Origin: Deltaproteobacteria bacterium
Lineage (GTDB): Bacteria > Desulfobacterota > Deferrimicrobia > Deferrimicrobiales > Deferrimicrobiaceae
Direction: 5' to 3'
Length of the DNA stretch: 31,144 nt
Assembly (NCBI GenBank): GCA_017889845.1
Contig: JAGGAJ010000004.1
Location: 1 to 31,144 of the forward strand
The translations under genes and the position numbers were made by a program. The notes under the pieces are model-generated. The model searched no databases. It was not told the origin of the DNA and was given only the letters and a program-made list of their open reading frames with translations. Shown here piece after piece: positions 1 through 8,949 of this stretch (position 1 is the first letter of the stretch; each line of letters starts with the position of its first letter).

Positions 1-365
1 CCGGCCGGTTCCGCGAGTTCGCCCCGGAACTGGTGGAATGGATGATGAGCCCGGAATCTTCCCCGCTGCTGCGGGAGGACGTGACGGCGGACGTCCTCTC
101 CACGCGCCCCTCCACGTTCCTTGCCGATTTCCACGCCTGCAACGGATTCGACGTGATGTCCCGGCTGGGGGAGATCGCCGTCCCCACCCTCGTGGTGAGC
201 GGGGACGAGGACCGGCTCACGCCGCTCAAGTACGGGGAGTACCTCGCCACCAACATCCGCGGGGCGGTGCTCAAGATCATCCACGGCGCGGGGCACCTCG
301 CCATGCTCGAGAAAGCGACCGAGGTCAACGCGGTCATCGCGGCCTTCCTCCACTCCCTCGACTAA
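1..365 (+). CDS. Alpha/beta-fold hydrolase, C-terminal part (5' end outside window)
   Basis: The open frame runs in from the left edge (codons in phase with position 3) and stops with TAA at 363-365. About 120 residues are visible. They match the C-terminal half of alpha/beta hydrolases: cap helices, then a strand and turn reading VVSGDEDRLTP, which carries the usual acid of the triad. The motif HGAGHLAMLEK follows, with the catalytic histidine near the C terminus, and the chain ends in the typical final helix. The nucleophile elbow (GxSxG) would lie upstream and cannot be checked, so the substrate is unknown. A GTG at 33 could be read as a start, but the homology-like segment continues upstream of it, so the gene is taken as truncated by the window edge. 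Confidence 0.8.
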   Translation, partial: GRFREFAPELVEWMMSPESSPLLREDVTADVLSTRPSTFLADFHACNGFDVMSRLGEIAVPTLVVSGDEDRLTPLKYGEYLATNIRGAVLKIIHGAGHLAMLEKATEVNAVIAAFLHSLD

Positions 366-372
366 CCGCTTA

Positions 373-421
373 GGGGGACATTCCTGATTTTGGCCCGGGA
401 CGAAGGGAAGGAGTGTCCCCC
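373..421. repeat. REP-like imperfect inverted repeat
   Basis: Left arm GGGGGACATTCCT (373-385) pairs with AGGAGTGTCCCCC (409-421) over 13 positions with a single G-T wobble, around a 23-nt loop. It begins 8 bp after the hydrolase stop codon. The GGGGACA...TGTCCCC ends resemble REP-type palindromes mobilised by REP-associated tyrosine transposases. That comparison comes from memory of the motif, and no transposase is present here. It could also act as a rho-independent-like transcript end, although there is no T-tract. Confidence 0.4.
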
Positions 422-645
422 GCCATCGCTCCGCCTCCGGGCGGGGTCCTCGCTCGCATCCGGCCGCGGCTCCCCGGCTGCGTCCAGCAAACGTACCCGG
501 CGATCGTCTCCCCTTCCTCCGGCCATGTCCGGTCTGGTGCGCAGGATTCCTACCGCCACCATGGCGGGGTCTCCGCCGGTTCCGCACTTTCGTCCTCCGC
601 TCGGAGGACCCCCCCTCCGGCATCCGCTCTGGGTATGATCTCGCC

Positions 646-825
646 TGTCCCGGGAACCAGCCGGCGACAAGGTCGCGGAGCGGGTGGGCTTCCCCGCCGC
701 GGCGTATGGAGCGAGGTTGAGGTTTCAGGCGAGCGGAATCGCAGTGAGCGGGCGGAGGTCGCGAACGTAGCAGAGGGGAAGGCCCACCCGCGGAGAGAGA
801 GACCTTGTCGCCGGAGGGGTCCCGC
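646..825 (+). ncRNA. Candidate structured RNA or dispersed palindromic element
   Basis: A perfect 14-bp pairing joins 661-674 to 801-814. A second stem inside it joins 680-695 to 775-791, 16 bp with one bulged base. The two stems are separated by unequal internal loops (5 and 9 nt) and enclose an 80-nt GC-rich centre. Such a long interrupted stem is not expected by chance. The strand is uncertain; plus is chosen because a TATGAT hexamer (634-639) lies just upstream. I do not recognise tmRNA, SRP RNA, RNase P RNA or a known riboswitch core. A 6S-like RNA (long stem with central bubble) or an intergenic repeat family are both possible. Confidence 0.35.
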
Positions 826-833
826 ACTGGGCG

Positions 834-842
834 TGGTACACT
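834..842 (+). promoter_or_regulatory. Extended -10 promoter giving a leaderless start
   Basis: TGGTACACT contains an extended -10 (TGn followed by TACACT at 837-842). The ATG of the FAD oxidase begins at 849, six bases after the hexamer ends, which is where transcription would start. No Shine-Dalgarno sequence precedes that ATG. No convincing -35 is seen, which is common for extended -10 promoters. Confidence 0.4.
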
Positions 843-848
843 TTTCGG

Positions 849-2240
849 ATGGACCCGAAGGCCCTCGCCGCCCTCGGGGAGCTCCTCGGCGACCGCCTCC
901 GGACCTCCCTCGAGACCCGCATCTGCTACTCCTACGACGCCACCGGGAAACGGTTCCTTCCCGACGCCGTCGCCCATCCCGTCGACGCGGAAGAGGTCCG
1001 CAGGATCGTCCTCCTCGCGAACCAACACCGGTTCCCCGTCGTCCCCCGCGGCGCGGGATCCGGCTTCTCCGGCGGATCGCTTCCCGTGCACGGGGGCGTC
1101 GTCCTCTCCACGGAGCGGATGGACCGGATCGTCGCGATCGACACGGAGAACCTCTACGCCGTGGTCGAGCCGGGCGTGGTGACGGAGACGCTGAAGGAGG
1201 AGGCCCGCCGGCGCGGGCTCTTCTACCCGCCGGACCCCGCGTCGCTGAAGTTCAGCACCATCGGCGGAAACATCGCGGAGTGCTCGGGGGGGATGTGCGC
1301 CGTGAAGTACGGCGTCACAAGGGACTACGTCCTGGGCCTGGAAGCCGTGCTGGGAACGGGAGAGCTCGTGCGCACCGGCGTCGCCACGGTGAAGGGTGTC
1401 GTCGGGTACGACCTCACGAGGATGCTCGTCGGCTCCGAGGGGACCCTGGGGATCGTGACGCGGGCGACGTTGCGCCTCGTGCCCCTTCCCGAGACCGCGG
1501 CGACGATGCTGGCGCTGTTCTCCGGGAACCGCGAGGCCGCCCGCGCCGTCAACGCGGTAGTCGCCGCGCGGGTGACCCCGTCCGCGATGGAGCTGATGGA
1601 CCGCACCGCCATCGACTGCGTGCTGGCAGTGGTCCCCATCCCGCTCCCCGAGGGGACCGGGAGCGCCCTCCTCCTGGAGGTCGACGGGCCTGCACCTTCC
1701 GTCGCGCGGGACGCGGAACGGCTCGCGGAGGTGTGCCGGTCCTGCGGGGCCATCGAGGTTCGGGTGGCATCCGACGCGCGGGGGCGGGAGGAGCTCTGGA
1801 AGATGCGCCGGTCGATCTCCCCGGGGCTGCGCCGCCTCGCACCCGTCAAGATGAACGAGGACATCGTCGTCCCGCGCAGCCGCCTCGCCGACATGTTCGA
1901 CTTCCTCGCCGGCCTGTCCGCCCGGAAACGGGTCCGTATCGTCAACTTCGGCCACGCGGGGGACGGCAACATCCACGTGAACGTCATGACCTCGGGAACT
2001 GACGCGGACGAGACGCGCCGGGCGGAGGAGGCGGTGGAGGAGGTCTTCCGGAAGACCGTGGAGGTCGGGGGGACGATCTCCGGCGAGCACGGAATCGGTA
2101 TCGCCAAGGCCCCGTTCCTGGAGATGGAGGTCGGCCCCCTGGGGGTCTCCGTCATGAAGCGCCTGAAGGAGTGCTTCGACCCGAACGGGATCCTCAACCC
2201 CGGGAAGATCTTCCTTTCCGAGGCGGCGGTGCGGCCATGA
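849..2240 (+). CDS. glcD: GlcD-like FAD-linked (glycolate/D-lactate type) oxidase subunit
   Basis: This 463-residue flavoprotein oxidises a 2-hydroxy acid such as glycolate or D-lactate and passes electrons to the Fe-S protein encoded next. The N-terminal FAD-binding PCMH fold is visible in VVPRGAGSGFSGGSLPVHGG (about residues 58-77) and in the segment KFSTIGGNIAECSGG. The C-terminal oxidase domain carries the hallmark motifs NFGHAGDGNIHVNV and ISGEHGIGIAK. Length and motif order match the GlcD family. The ATG at 849 lacks a ribosome binding site and lies where an extended -10 would place the transcript start, so it may be leaderless. The stop overlaps the next start as ATGA, implying translational coupling. 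The exact substrate cannot be told from sequence; the downstream propionate genes make lactate plausible, as an inference. Confidence 0.85.
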   Translation: MDPKALAALGELLGDRLRTSLETRICYSYDATGKRFLPDAVAHPVDAEEVRRIVLLANQHRFPVVPRGAGSGFSGGSLPVHGGVVLSTERMDRIVAIDTENLYAVVEPGVVTETLKEEARRRGLFYPPDPASLKFSTIGGNIAECSGGMCAVKYGVTRDYVLGLEAVLGTGELVRTGVATVKGVVGYDLTRMLVGSEGTLGIVTRATLRLVPLPETAATMLALFSGNREAARAVNAVVAARVTPSAMELMDRTAIDCVLAVVPIPLPEGTGSALLLEVDGPAPSVARDAERLAEVCRSCGAIEVRVASDARGREELWKMRRSISPGLRRLAPVKMNEDIVVPRSRLADMFDFLAGLSARKRVRIVNFGHAGDGNIHVNVMTSGTDADETRRAEEAVEEVFRKTVEVGGTISGEHGIGIAKAPFLEMEVGPLGVSVMKRLKECFDPNGILNPGKIFLSEAAVRP

Positions 2241-3526
2241 AGGACGAGACGCTTGCGGCGCTGACCGGCCTGTGCGCGAAGTGCGGCACCTGCCGCACCG
2301 TGTGCACCCTGTACCCGGAGCGGAAGGCGGAGATCGCGGTGGCCCGCGGAAAGGTCGCCCTGCTGGAGGCGGCCATGAACGGGGAGGATCCCGACGCGGA
2401 TTCCGTCCAGGAGGCCCTCACGGATTGCCTCCTGTGCGGCCGGTGCGAGCGTGCCTGCCCCAACCAGGTGCTCGTCGAGGAGATCGTCATGAAGGGGAGG
2501 GCCGACCTCGCGGAGGAGGTCGGGATCCCGGCCTGGAAGAGCATCCTCTTCGGCAAGGTGATGGCGTCCCCCGGCGCGACGGCGGCTGCGCGGAAGGCCG
2601 CCGCCGCGGGGGAGCGACTCCTCCTTCCGAAGGTCCCGACGGGCAGCGGGCTCCATTACCGGTTCCCGGAAGGGTTGGGAGGGAAGGGGCGGACCGTCCC
2701 GGAGCTCCCCGCCCGGGGGTTCCTGGAGTCGCTGGGGAGGAAGGAGGCGGCCTCCGGCGAGGTGATGCTCTTCGTCGGGTGCGTCTTCGATCACGTGTTC
2801 CCGCAGGTGGGCCGCGCGGCGTACGAGACCGTGAAGGCCTCCGGGAAATCCGTGGCGGTGTTCCGGGATGCGGCGTGCTGCGGACTCCCCGCGATGGTCT
2901 CCGGCGACCGGCGTTCCGCGATGGCGTGCGCCGAGGGGAACCTCCGGCGCCTCCGGTCGGCGGAGCCGGCGACGATCGTCTTTCCGTGCGGTTCCTGCCT
3001 CCTGATGTTCCGGAGGAACCTCCTGTCCCTCGTCCCGCAAGGGGTCCCGCTGCACGAGGACGCCCTCTGGGTGGCCGACCGGAGCACGGATTACGCGAGC
3101 TTCCTGCTCGCGTCCGGGGTGGTCGGCCGGCTGCCGGACCCCCCGGCGGGGGAGAAGGCGGGGGAGATCGGGTACCACGACCCGTGCCACCTCTCCGGGA
3201 CCCTGGGCAAGGGGCCGGAGGCCCGCGAGGTCCTGCGGCGCGCGGCGGGGGATGCCTTCGCGGAGATGGAGGGGGCGGACCGCTGCTGCGGGTACGGGGG
3301 GACCTTCAACGTGCGGGACTACCGCACCTCGGCTCGGATCGGAGAGGGCAAGGTCTCCCTCGCGGCGCGGGGGGGAACGAAGGTGATCTCCACCGCCTGC
3401 TCCGGGTGCGTCCTCCAGATGCGGGACATGGCGGCCCGCGTCGACCCGTCCCTGCGGGTGGTGCACATCGCCGAGCTCGTCGCCCAGGCACTGGCGCGGG
3501 GGGAGGGGACCGCCCCGCGGCGTTGA
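2237..3526 (+). CDS. glcF: GlcF-like Fe-S subunit of glycolate/D-lactate oxidase
   Basis: This 429-residue protein is the expected electron-transfer partner of the preceding flavoprotein. Two 4Fe-4S motifs lie near the N terminus: CAKCGTCRTVC, followed by Pro four residues on, and CLLCGRCERACP. Two CCG-type cysteine-rich domains follow, visible as the segments ending DAACCGLPA and DRCCGYGGTFNV. A third cysteine cluster, STACSGCVLQMRD, sits near the C terminus. This is the standard GlcF/heterodisulfide-reductase-D layout and length. The start ATG at 2237 overlaps the upstream stop (ATGA), a classic coupled pair. The TGA stop is embedded in the -35 element of the next operon's promoter, so the genes are tightly packed but probably separately transcribed. 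Confidence 0.85.
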   Translation: MKDETLAALTGLCAKCGTCRTVCTLYPERKAEIAVARGKVALLEAAMNGEDPDADSVQEALTDCLLCGRCERACPNQVLVEEIVMKGRADLAEEVGIPAWKSILFGKVMASPGATAAARKAAAAGERLLLPKVPTGSGLHYRFPEGLGGKGRTVPELPARGFLESLGRKEAASGEVMLFVGCVFDHVFPQVGRAAYETVKASGKSVAVFRDAACCGLPAMVSGDRRSAMACAEGNLRRLRSAEPATIVFPCGSCLLMFRRNLLSLVPQGVPLHEDALWVADRSTDYASFLLASGVVGRLPDPPAGEKAGEIGYHDPCHLSGTLGKGPEAREVLRRAAGDAFAEMEGADRCCGYGGTFNVRDYRTSARIGEGKVSLAARGGTKVISTACSGCVLQMRDMAARVDPSLRVVHIAELVAQALARGEGTAPRR

Positions 3527-3552
3527 CACGGCGCTTTCCGGGGTGATATGTA
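3523..3552 (+). promoter_or_regulatory. Sigma-70-like promoter of the carboxylase-mutase operon
   Basis: A perfect -35 hexamer TTGACA (3523-3528) overlaps the glcF stop codon. After an 18-bp spacer comes TATGTA (3547-3552) as the best -10, with a shifted alternative one base earlier. It lies about 40 bp before the carboxyltransferase ATG. The -10 is weak, the -35 is exact. Confidence 0.5.
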
Positions 3553-3594
3553 ACAGGTTCGCTCACACGACCCGCGGTCGCCCAGGAGGAGGGG

Positions 3595-5139
3595 ATGTCG
3601 CTCCAGGAAAAGTTCGAGGAGTTGCGCCGGAAGAACGCCCTCGCCTTGGAGGGGGGCGGCAAGAAGCGGATCGAGACCCAGCACGCGCAGGGGAAGCTGA
3701 CGGCGAGGGAGCGGATCGAGCTCCTCCTCGACCCGAACACCTTCGTCGAGCTGGACCGGTTCGTCCAGCACCGCTGCGCCGACTTCGAGATGGAGAAATT
3801 CCTCGGGGACGGCATCGTCACCGGCTACGGGCAGGTCAACGGCCGGCTCGTATACGTCTTCGCCCAGGACTTCACCGTGTTCGGCGGTTCCCTCTCCGAG
3901 GCCTACGCAGAGAAGATCTGCAAGCTCATGGACCACGCGTCCCGCAACGGCGCCCCCGTCGTCGGCCTGAACGACTCCGGCGGGGCGCGCATCCAGGAAG
4001 GGGTACAGAGCCTGGCGGGGTACGCGCACATCTTCCTCCGGAACACCATCTTTTCGGGGGTGATCCCGCAGATCTCCGCCATCATGGGGCCTTGCGCGGG
4101 GGGCGCCGTCTACTCCCCGGCGATCACCGACTTCATCTTCATGGTGAAGAACACCTCCTACATGTTCGTCACGGGGCCCGACGTCATCAAGACGGTCACC
4201 CACGAGGAGGTCACCAAGGAGAACCTCGGCGGCGCGATGTCCCACAACGAGCGCAGCGGGGTGGCGCACTTCGCGGCGGAGGACGAGAAGGAGTGCCTCT
4301 ACCTGATCCGCGAGCTCCTCTCCTTCATCCCGCAGAACAACATGGAGGACCCCCCCCGCGTCACGCCGAAGGACTCCCCGGACCGGACGGACGAGAGCCT
4401 CAACAGCGTGGTCCCCGACATCCCCACGAAGCCGTACGACATCCGGGACGTGGTCAAGAAGGTTGTGGACGACGGGGATTTCTTCGAGATCCAGGAGCAC
4501 TACGCGAGGAACATCGTCATCGGGTTCGCGCGCATGAACGGCCGGCCCGTCGGCATCACGGCGAACCAGCCCGCCGTCCTCGCCGGCTGCCTCGACATCA
4601 ACTCGTCGATAAAGGGGGCGCGTTTCGTCCGCTTCTGCGACGCCTTCAACATCCCCCTCCTCACCTTCGTGGACGTGCCGGGGTTCCTCCCGGGGACGAA
4701 CCAGGAGTACGGCGGGATCATCAAGCACGGCGCCAAGCTCCTCTACGCATTCGCGGAGGCCACGGTCCCCAAGGTGACGGTGATCACCCGGAAGGCGTAC
4801 GGCGGGGCGTACGACGTCATGTCCTCCAAGCACATCCGGGCGGACGTCAACTTCGCCTACCCCACCGCGGAGATCGCGGTCATGGGTCCCGACGGCGCGG
4901 TCAATATCATCTTCCGCAAGGAGCTGGTCAAGTCCGACAACCCGGAAAGGACGAAGGCGGAACTGGTGGCGGACTACCGGGAGCGCTTCGCCTCGCCGTA
5001 CAAGGCGGCGGAACTGGGGTACATCGACGAGGTCATCATGCCCGAGGAGACGCGCCCGAAGGTCATCAAGGCGTTCGAGATGCTGAAGAACAAGCGGGAC
5101 ACGAACCCGCCGCGCAAGCACGGCAACATTCCCCTCTAG
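3595..5139 (+). CDS. pccB: Acyl-CoA (propionyl-CoA) carboxylase carboxyltransferase subunit
   Basis: This 514-residue subunit moves CO2 from carboxybiotin to an acyl-CoA, most likely propionyl-CoA, giving methylmalonyl-CoA. Two crotonase-like halves are present. The N-terminal half has the glycine-rich oxyanion motif GLNDSGGARIQEGV with IMGPCAGGAVYSPA. The C-terminal half has FVDVPGFLPGTNQEYGG and ITRKAYGGAYDVMSSK. Length matches PccB/MmdA-type beta subunits. The ribosome binding site AGGAGGAGGGG directly precedes ATG 3595. The same operon encodes the biotin carboxylase, the carrier protein and the methylmalonyl-CoA mutase, which supports propionyl-CoA as substrate. No membrane decarboxylase subunits are nearby, so an ATP-driven carboxylase is favoured over a sodium-pumping decarboxylase. 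Acetyl-CoA as a secondary substrate cannot be excluded. Confidence 0.88.
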   Translation: MSLQEKFEELRRKNALALEGGGKKRIETQHAQGKLTARERIELLLDPNTFVELDRFVQHRCADFEMEKFLGDGIVTGYGQVNGRLVYVFAQDFTVFGGSLSEAYAEKICKLMDHASRNGAPVVGLNDSGGARIQEGVQSLAGYAHIFLRNTIFSGVIPQISAIMGPCAGGAVYSPAITDFIFMVKNTSYMFVTGPDVIKTVTHEEVTKENLGGAMSHNERSGVAHFAAEDEKECLYLIRELLSFIPQNNMEDPPRVTPKDSPDRTDESLNSVVPDIPTKPYDIRDVVKKVVDDGDFFEIQEHYARNIVIGFARMNGRPVGITANQPAVLAGCLDINSSIKGARFVRFCDAFNIPLLTFVDVPGFLPGTNQEYGGIIKHGAKLLYAFAEATVPKVTVITRKAYGGAYDVMSSKHIRADVNFAYPTAEIAVMGPDGAVNIIFRKELVKSDNPERTKAELVADYRERFASPYKAAELGYIDEVIMPEETRPKVIKAFEMLKNKRDTNPPRKHGNIPL

Positions 5140-5149
5140 GAGGACGACG

Positions 5150-6661
5150 GTGTTCGAGAAGATCCTGATCGCCAACCGGGGGGAGATCGCCGTCCGGGTC
5201 TTGCGGGCCTGCAAGGAGATGGGGATCCCCACGGTGGCGGTCTTCTCCGAGGTCGACCGGAGGGCGCTGCACACCCGGTACGCCGACGAGGCGTACTGCA
5301 TCGGCCCCCCGCCCGCGCGGGAGTCGTACCTGGTGATCGACAAGATCATCGAGGTGGCGAAGGCCAGCGGGGCGAAGGCGATTCACCCGGGGTACGGGTT
5401 CCTCGCGGAGAATCCCCTGTTCGCCGACCGGTGCGAGAAGGAGAAGATCAAGCTCATCGGACCCTCCGCGTACGCGATGCGGACGATGGGGTCCAAGACC
5501 CTCGCCCGGAAGACCGTCCAGGCCGCCGGCGTACCGGTCGTCCCCGGGACCGTGGACCCGATCTCCTCGGAGGAGGAGGTCTTCCGGGTGGCCCGGGAGA
5601 TCGGCTTCCCCGTGATGCTGAAGGCGACGGCGGGAGGGGGGGGCAAGGGATTGCGGCTGGTGCGGGAGGAGGGGGAGCTGCGGTCCTCCCTGCGGATGGC
5701 GAAGTCCGAGGCGAAGTCCGCCTTCAGCGACGATTCCGTCTACATCGAGAAGTACATCGAGAATCCCCGGCACGTGGAGATCCAGATCCTGGGCGATCAG
5801 CACGGAAATTACGTGCACCTGTGCGAGCGGGAGTGCTCGATCCAGCGGCGCCACCAGAAGGTGATCGAGGAGTCCCCCTCCGTCATCATCGCGCCCGAGG
5901 TCCGCGCGGCGATGGGGAAGGTCGCCATCGAGGCGGCCCGGGCGGTGAAGTACGAGGGGGCGGGGACGTGCGAGTTCCTCGTGGACCGGAAGCGCACCTT
6001 CTTCTTCCTCGAGATGAACACGCGCCTCCAGGTGGAACACCCGGTCACGGAGATGGTGACGGGGATCGACATCGTGAAGGAGCAGATCCGCGTGGCGGCG
6101 GGCGAGAAGCTGTCCATCCGCCAGGAGGACGTGAGCCAGACGGGCCACGCCATCGAGTGCCGCGTCTACGCCGAGGACCCGGAGAAGAACTTCATCCCCT
6201 GCCCCGGGACCGTCACCTCGCTGCGGATCCCCGGGGGGCCCGGGGTGCGGGACGACTCGGGGATGTACGCGGGGTTCGAGATCCCGATCTACTACGATCC
6301 CATCATCTCGAAGCTGGTGGCGTGGGGGAAGGACCGCACGGAGGCGATCGCCCGGATGAAGCGCGCCCTCGCCGAATACGTGGTCACCGGCGTGAAGACC
6401 ACCATTCCCTTCCACATCCGGGTGATGAACAACCGGCACTTCGTCGCGGGAGACTTCGACACGAACTTCATCGACAAGGTGTTCTTCAAGGAGGAGGAGG
6501 CGCGCGAGCTGGAACACGGGGAGGTCGCCCTCGTCGCGGCGGCGATCCAGGTGCACGCCGAGGAACGGAAGCACGCGGTGGCCCAGAAGCCCGGGGAGGC
6601 GGGGGGACCCGTCTCGATGTGGAAATACTCCACCCGCCCCGGAATCCGGAAGATCGGGTAG
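5150..6661 (+). CDS. accC: Biotin carboxylase subunit of acyl-CoA carboxylase
   Basis: This subunit of about 503 residues carboxylates biotin using ATP and bicarbonate. The N-terminal fold opens with KILIANRGEIAVRVLRACKE. The ATP-grasp glycine loop AGGGGKGLR lies at about 161-169. Catalytic-region motifs RHVEIQILGD, ECSIQRRHQKVIEE and FLEMNTRLQVEHPVTE are all intact. The start is GTG at 5150 with AGGAGG seven bases upstream; ATG alternatives lie too far inside the conserved fold. The gap to the carboxyltransferase is 10 bp and to the carrier gene 8 bp, so the three are one transcription unit. The chain ends in an unrecognised tail of about 40 residues after the domain and does not contain the biotinyl domain, which is encoded separately. 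Confidence 0.92.
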   Translation: MFEKILIANRGEIAVRVLRACKEMGIPTVAVFSEVDRRALHTRYADEAYCIGPPPARESYLVIDKIIEVAKASGAKAIHPGYGFLAENPLFADRCEKEKIKLIGPSAYAMRTMGSKTLARKTVQAAGVPVVPGTVDPISSEEEVFRVAREIGFPVMLKATAGGGGKGLRLVREEGELRSSLRMAKSEAKSAFSDDSVYIEKYIENPRHVEIQILGDQHGNYVHLCERECSIQRRHQKVIEESPSVIIAPEVRAAMGKVAIEAARAVKYEGAGTCEFLVDRKRTFFFLEMNTRLQVEHPVTEMVTGIDIVKEQIRVAAGEKLSIRQEDVSQTGHAIECRVYAEDPEKNFIPCPGTVTSLRIPGGPGVRDDSGMYAGFEIPIYYDPIISKLVAWGKDRTEAIARMKRALAEYVVTGVKTTIPFHIRVMNNRHFVAGDFDTNFIDKVFFKEEEARELEHGEVALVAAAIQVHAEERKHAVAQKPGEAGGPVSMWKYSTRPGIRKIG

Positions 6662-6669
6662 GTGCGGCG

Positions 6670-7173
6670 ATGAACTACGTGGCGACGGTCGGGGAGCGGG
6701 AAGTGAAGGTCACCGTCGAGGTGCTCGGCGGGTCGAACTACAAGGTGACGCTCGACGGGCGGGAGGTCGTGGTCGACGCCCACCAGGTGGCCAACCACCT
6801 CTGGTCGGTGCTGTACGGGTACGCGTCCCTGGAGGTGGACGTGACCCCGGTCCCCGGGGACGCGTTCGAGGTGCTCATCAACGGGGACTGCCACAAGTTC
6901 GCCCTCATGAACGAGCAGCGCCGCGCCATGATCCGGGCGGGCGGGAAGGGCGCCGCCGGCAAGGCGATGGTCACCTCCCCCATGCCCGGCAAGGTCGTCA
7001 AGCTCCTGGTGTCCGAGGGCGAGGAGGTGAAGGTCGACCAGGGGGTGATCGTCGTCGAGGCGATGAAGATGGAGAACGAGCTGAAGTCGGCGATCGCGGG
7101 GAAGGTCAAGGAGATATTCGTCGCGGAAGGCGAAGTGGTGGAGTCGGGGGCGAAGCTGCTCCTGGTGGAATAG
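6670..7173 (+). CDS. Biotin carboxyl carrier protein with N-terminal extension
   Basis: This 167-residue protein carries the biotin that shuttles between the carboxylase and carboxyltransferase subunits. The C-terminal biotinyl/lipoyl domain (about 98-167) has the biotinylation motif VEAMKMENE with Lys133, preceded by the conserved SPMPGKVVKLLVSEGEEV. The first 95 residues are a beta-rich segment (for example YKVTLDGREVVVDAHQ) like the linker domain of propionyl-CoA carboxylase alpha chains. The protein therefore looks like the C-terminal third of a PccA chain made as a separate polypeptide. ATG 6670 follows a weak GGTGCGG. A stop and an 8-bp gap separate it from the mutase gene. BirA, the ligase that would modify it, is encoded about 20 kb downstream. 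Confidence 0.88.
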   Translation: MNYVATVGEREVKVTVEVLGGSNYKVTLDGREVVVDAHQVANHLWSVLYGYASLEVDVTPVPGDAFEVLINGDCHKFALMNEQRRAMIRAGGKGAAGKAMVTSPMPGKVVKLLVSEGEEVKVDQGVIVVEAMKMENELKSAIAGKVKEIFVAEGEVVESGAKLLLVE

Positions 7174-7181
7174 GGGGGCCG

Positions 7182-8873
<1,692 letters not shown>

Positions 8874-8889
8874 AATCGCCCTCCCGCCG

Positions 8890-8918
8890 TTCACCCCGGC
8901 CCCCCGCCGTGGGATAAT
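8890..8918 (+). promoter_or_regulatory. Sigma-70-like promoter before the selenoprotein gene
   Basis: TTCACC (8890-8895) and GATAAT (8913-8918) are separated by exactly 17 bp, with 4 of 6 and 5 of 6 matches to consensus. The transcript would start near 8925, about 25 bases before the ATG. It lies in the 76-bp gap after the mutase stop. Confidence 0.5.
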
Positions 8919-8949
8919 GGCGCAGGACCGGGTGGGCAAGGAGGGCGCC

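Larger units (their letters stand above)
366..848. other. Non-coding 480-bp stretch rich in inverted repeats
   Basis: No open frame here has a credible start, ribosome binding site or recognisable protein family. The stretch holds an imperfect 13-bp inverted repeat (373-385 with 409-421), a perfect 8-bp hairpin (592-599 with 602-609) and a large two-stem structure between 661 and 814 that is listed separately. A TATGAT hexamer at 634-639 could be a -10 element for a transcript covering that structure, but no good -35 is visible. The density of palindromes suggests dispersed intergenic repeats or a structured RNA, not decayed coding sequence. Confidence 0.55.

Noticed and set aside
413..2002. 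529-codon plus-strand frame through the intergenic region and GlcD
   Set aside because: It overlaps GlcD in another frame, has Arg/Pro/Gly-rich composition and no domain.
1325..3529. 734-codon open frame on the minus strand across the GlcD/GlcF genes
   Set aside because: It is a shadow of two well-supported genes: Arg/Pro/His-rich, no known motif, no ribosome binding site. High GC content lengthens antisense frames here; the same holds for 3319-5349, 5066-6574, 6738-8960, 23973-26438 and 28538-31090.
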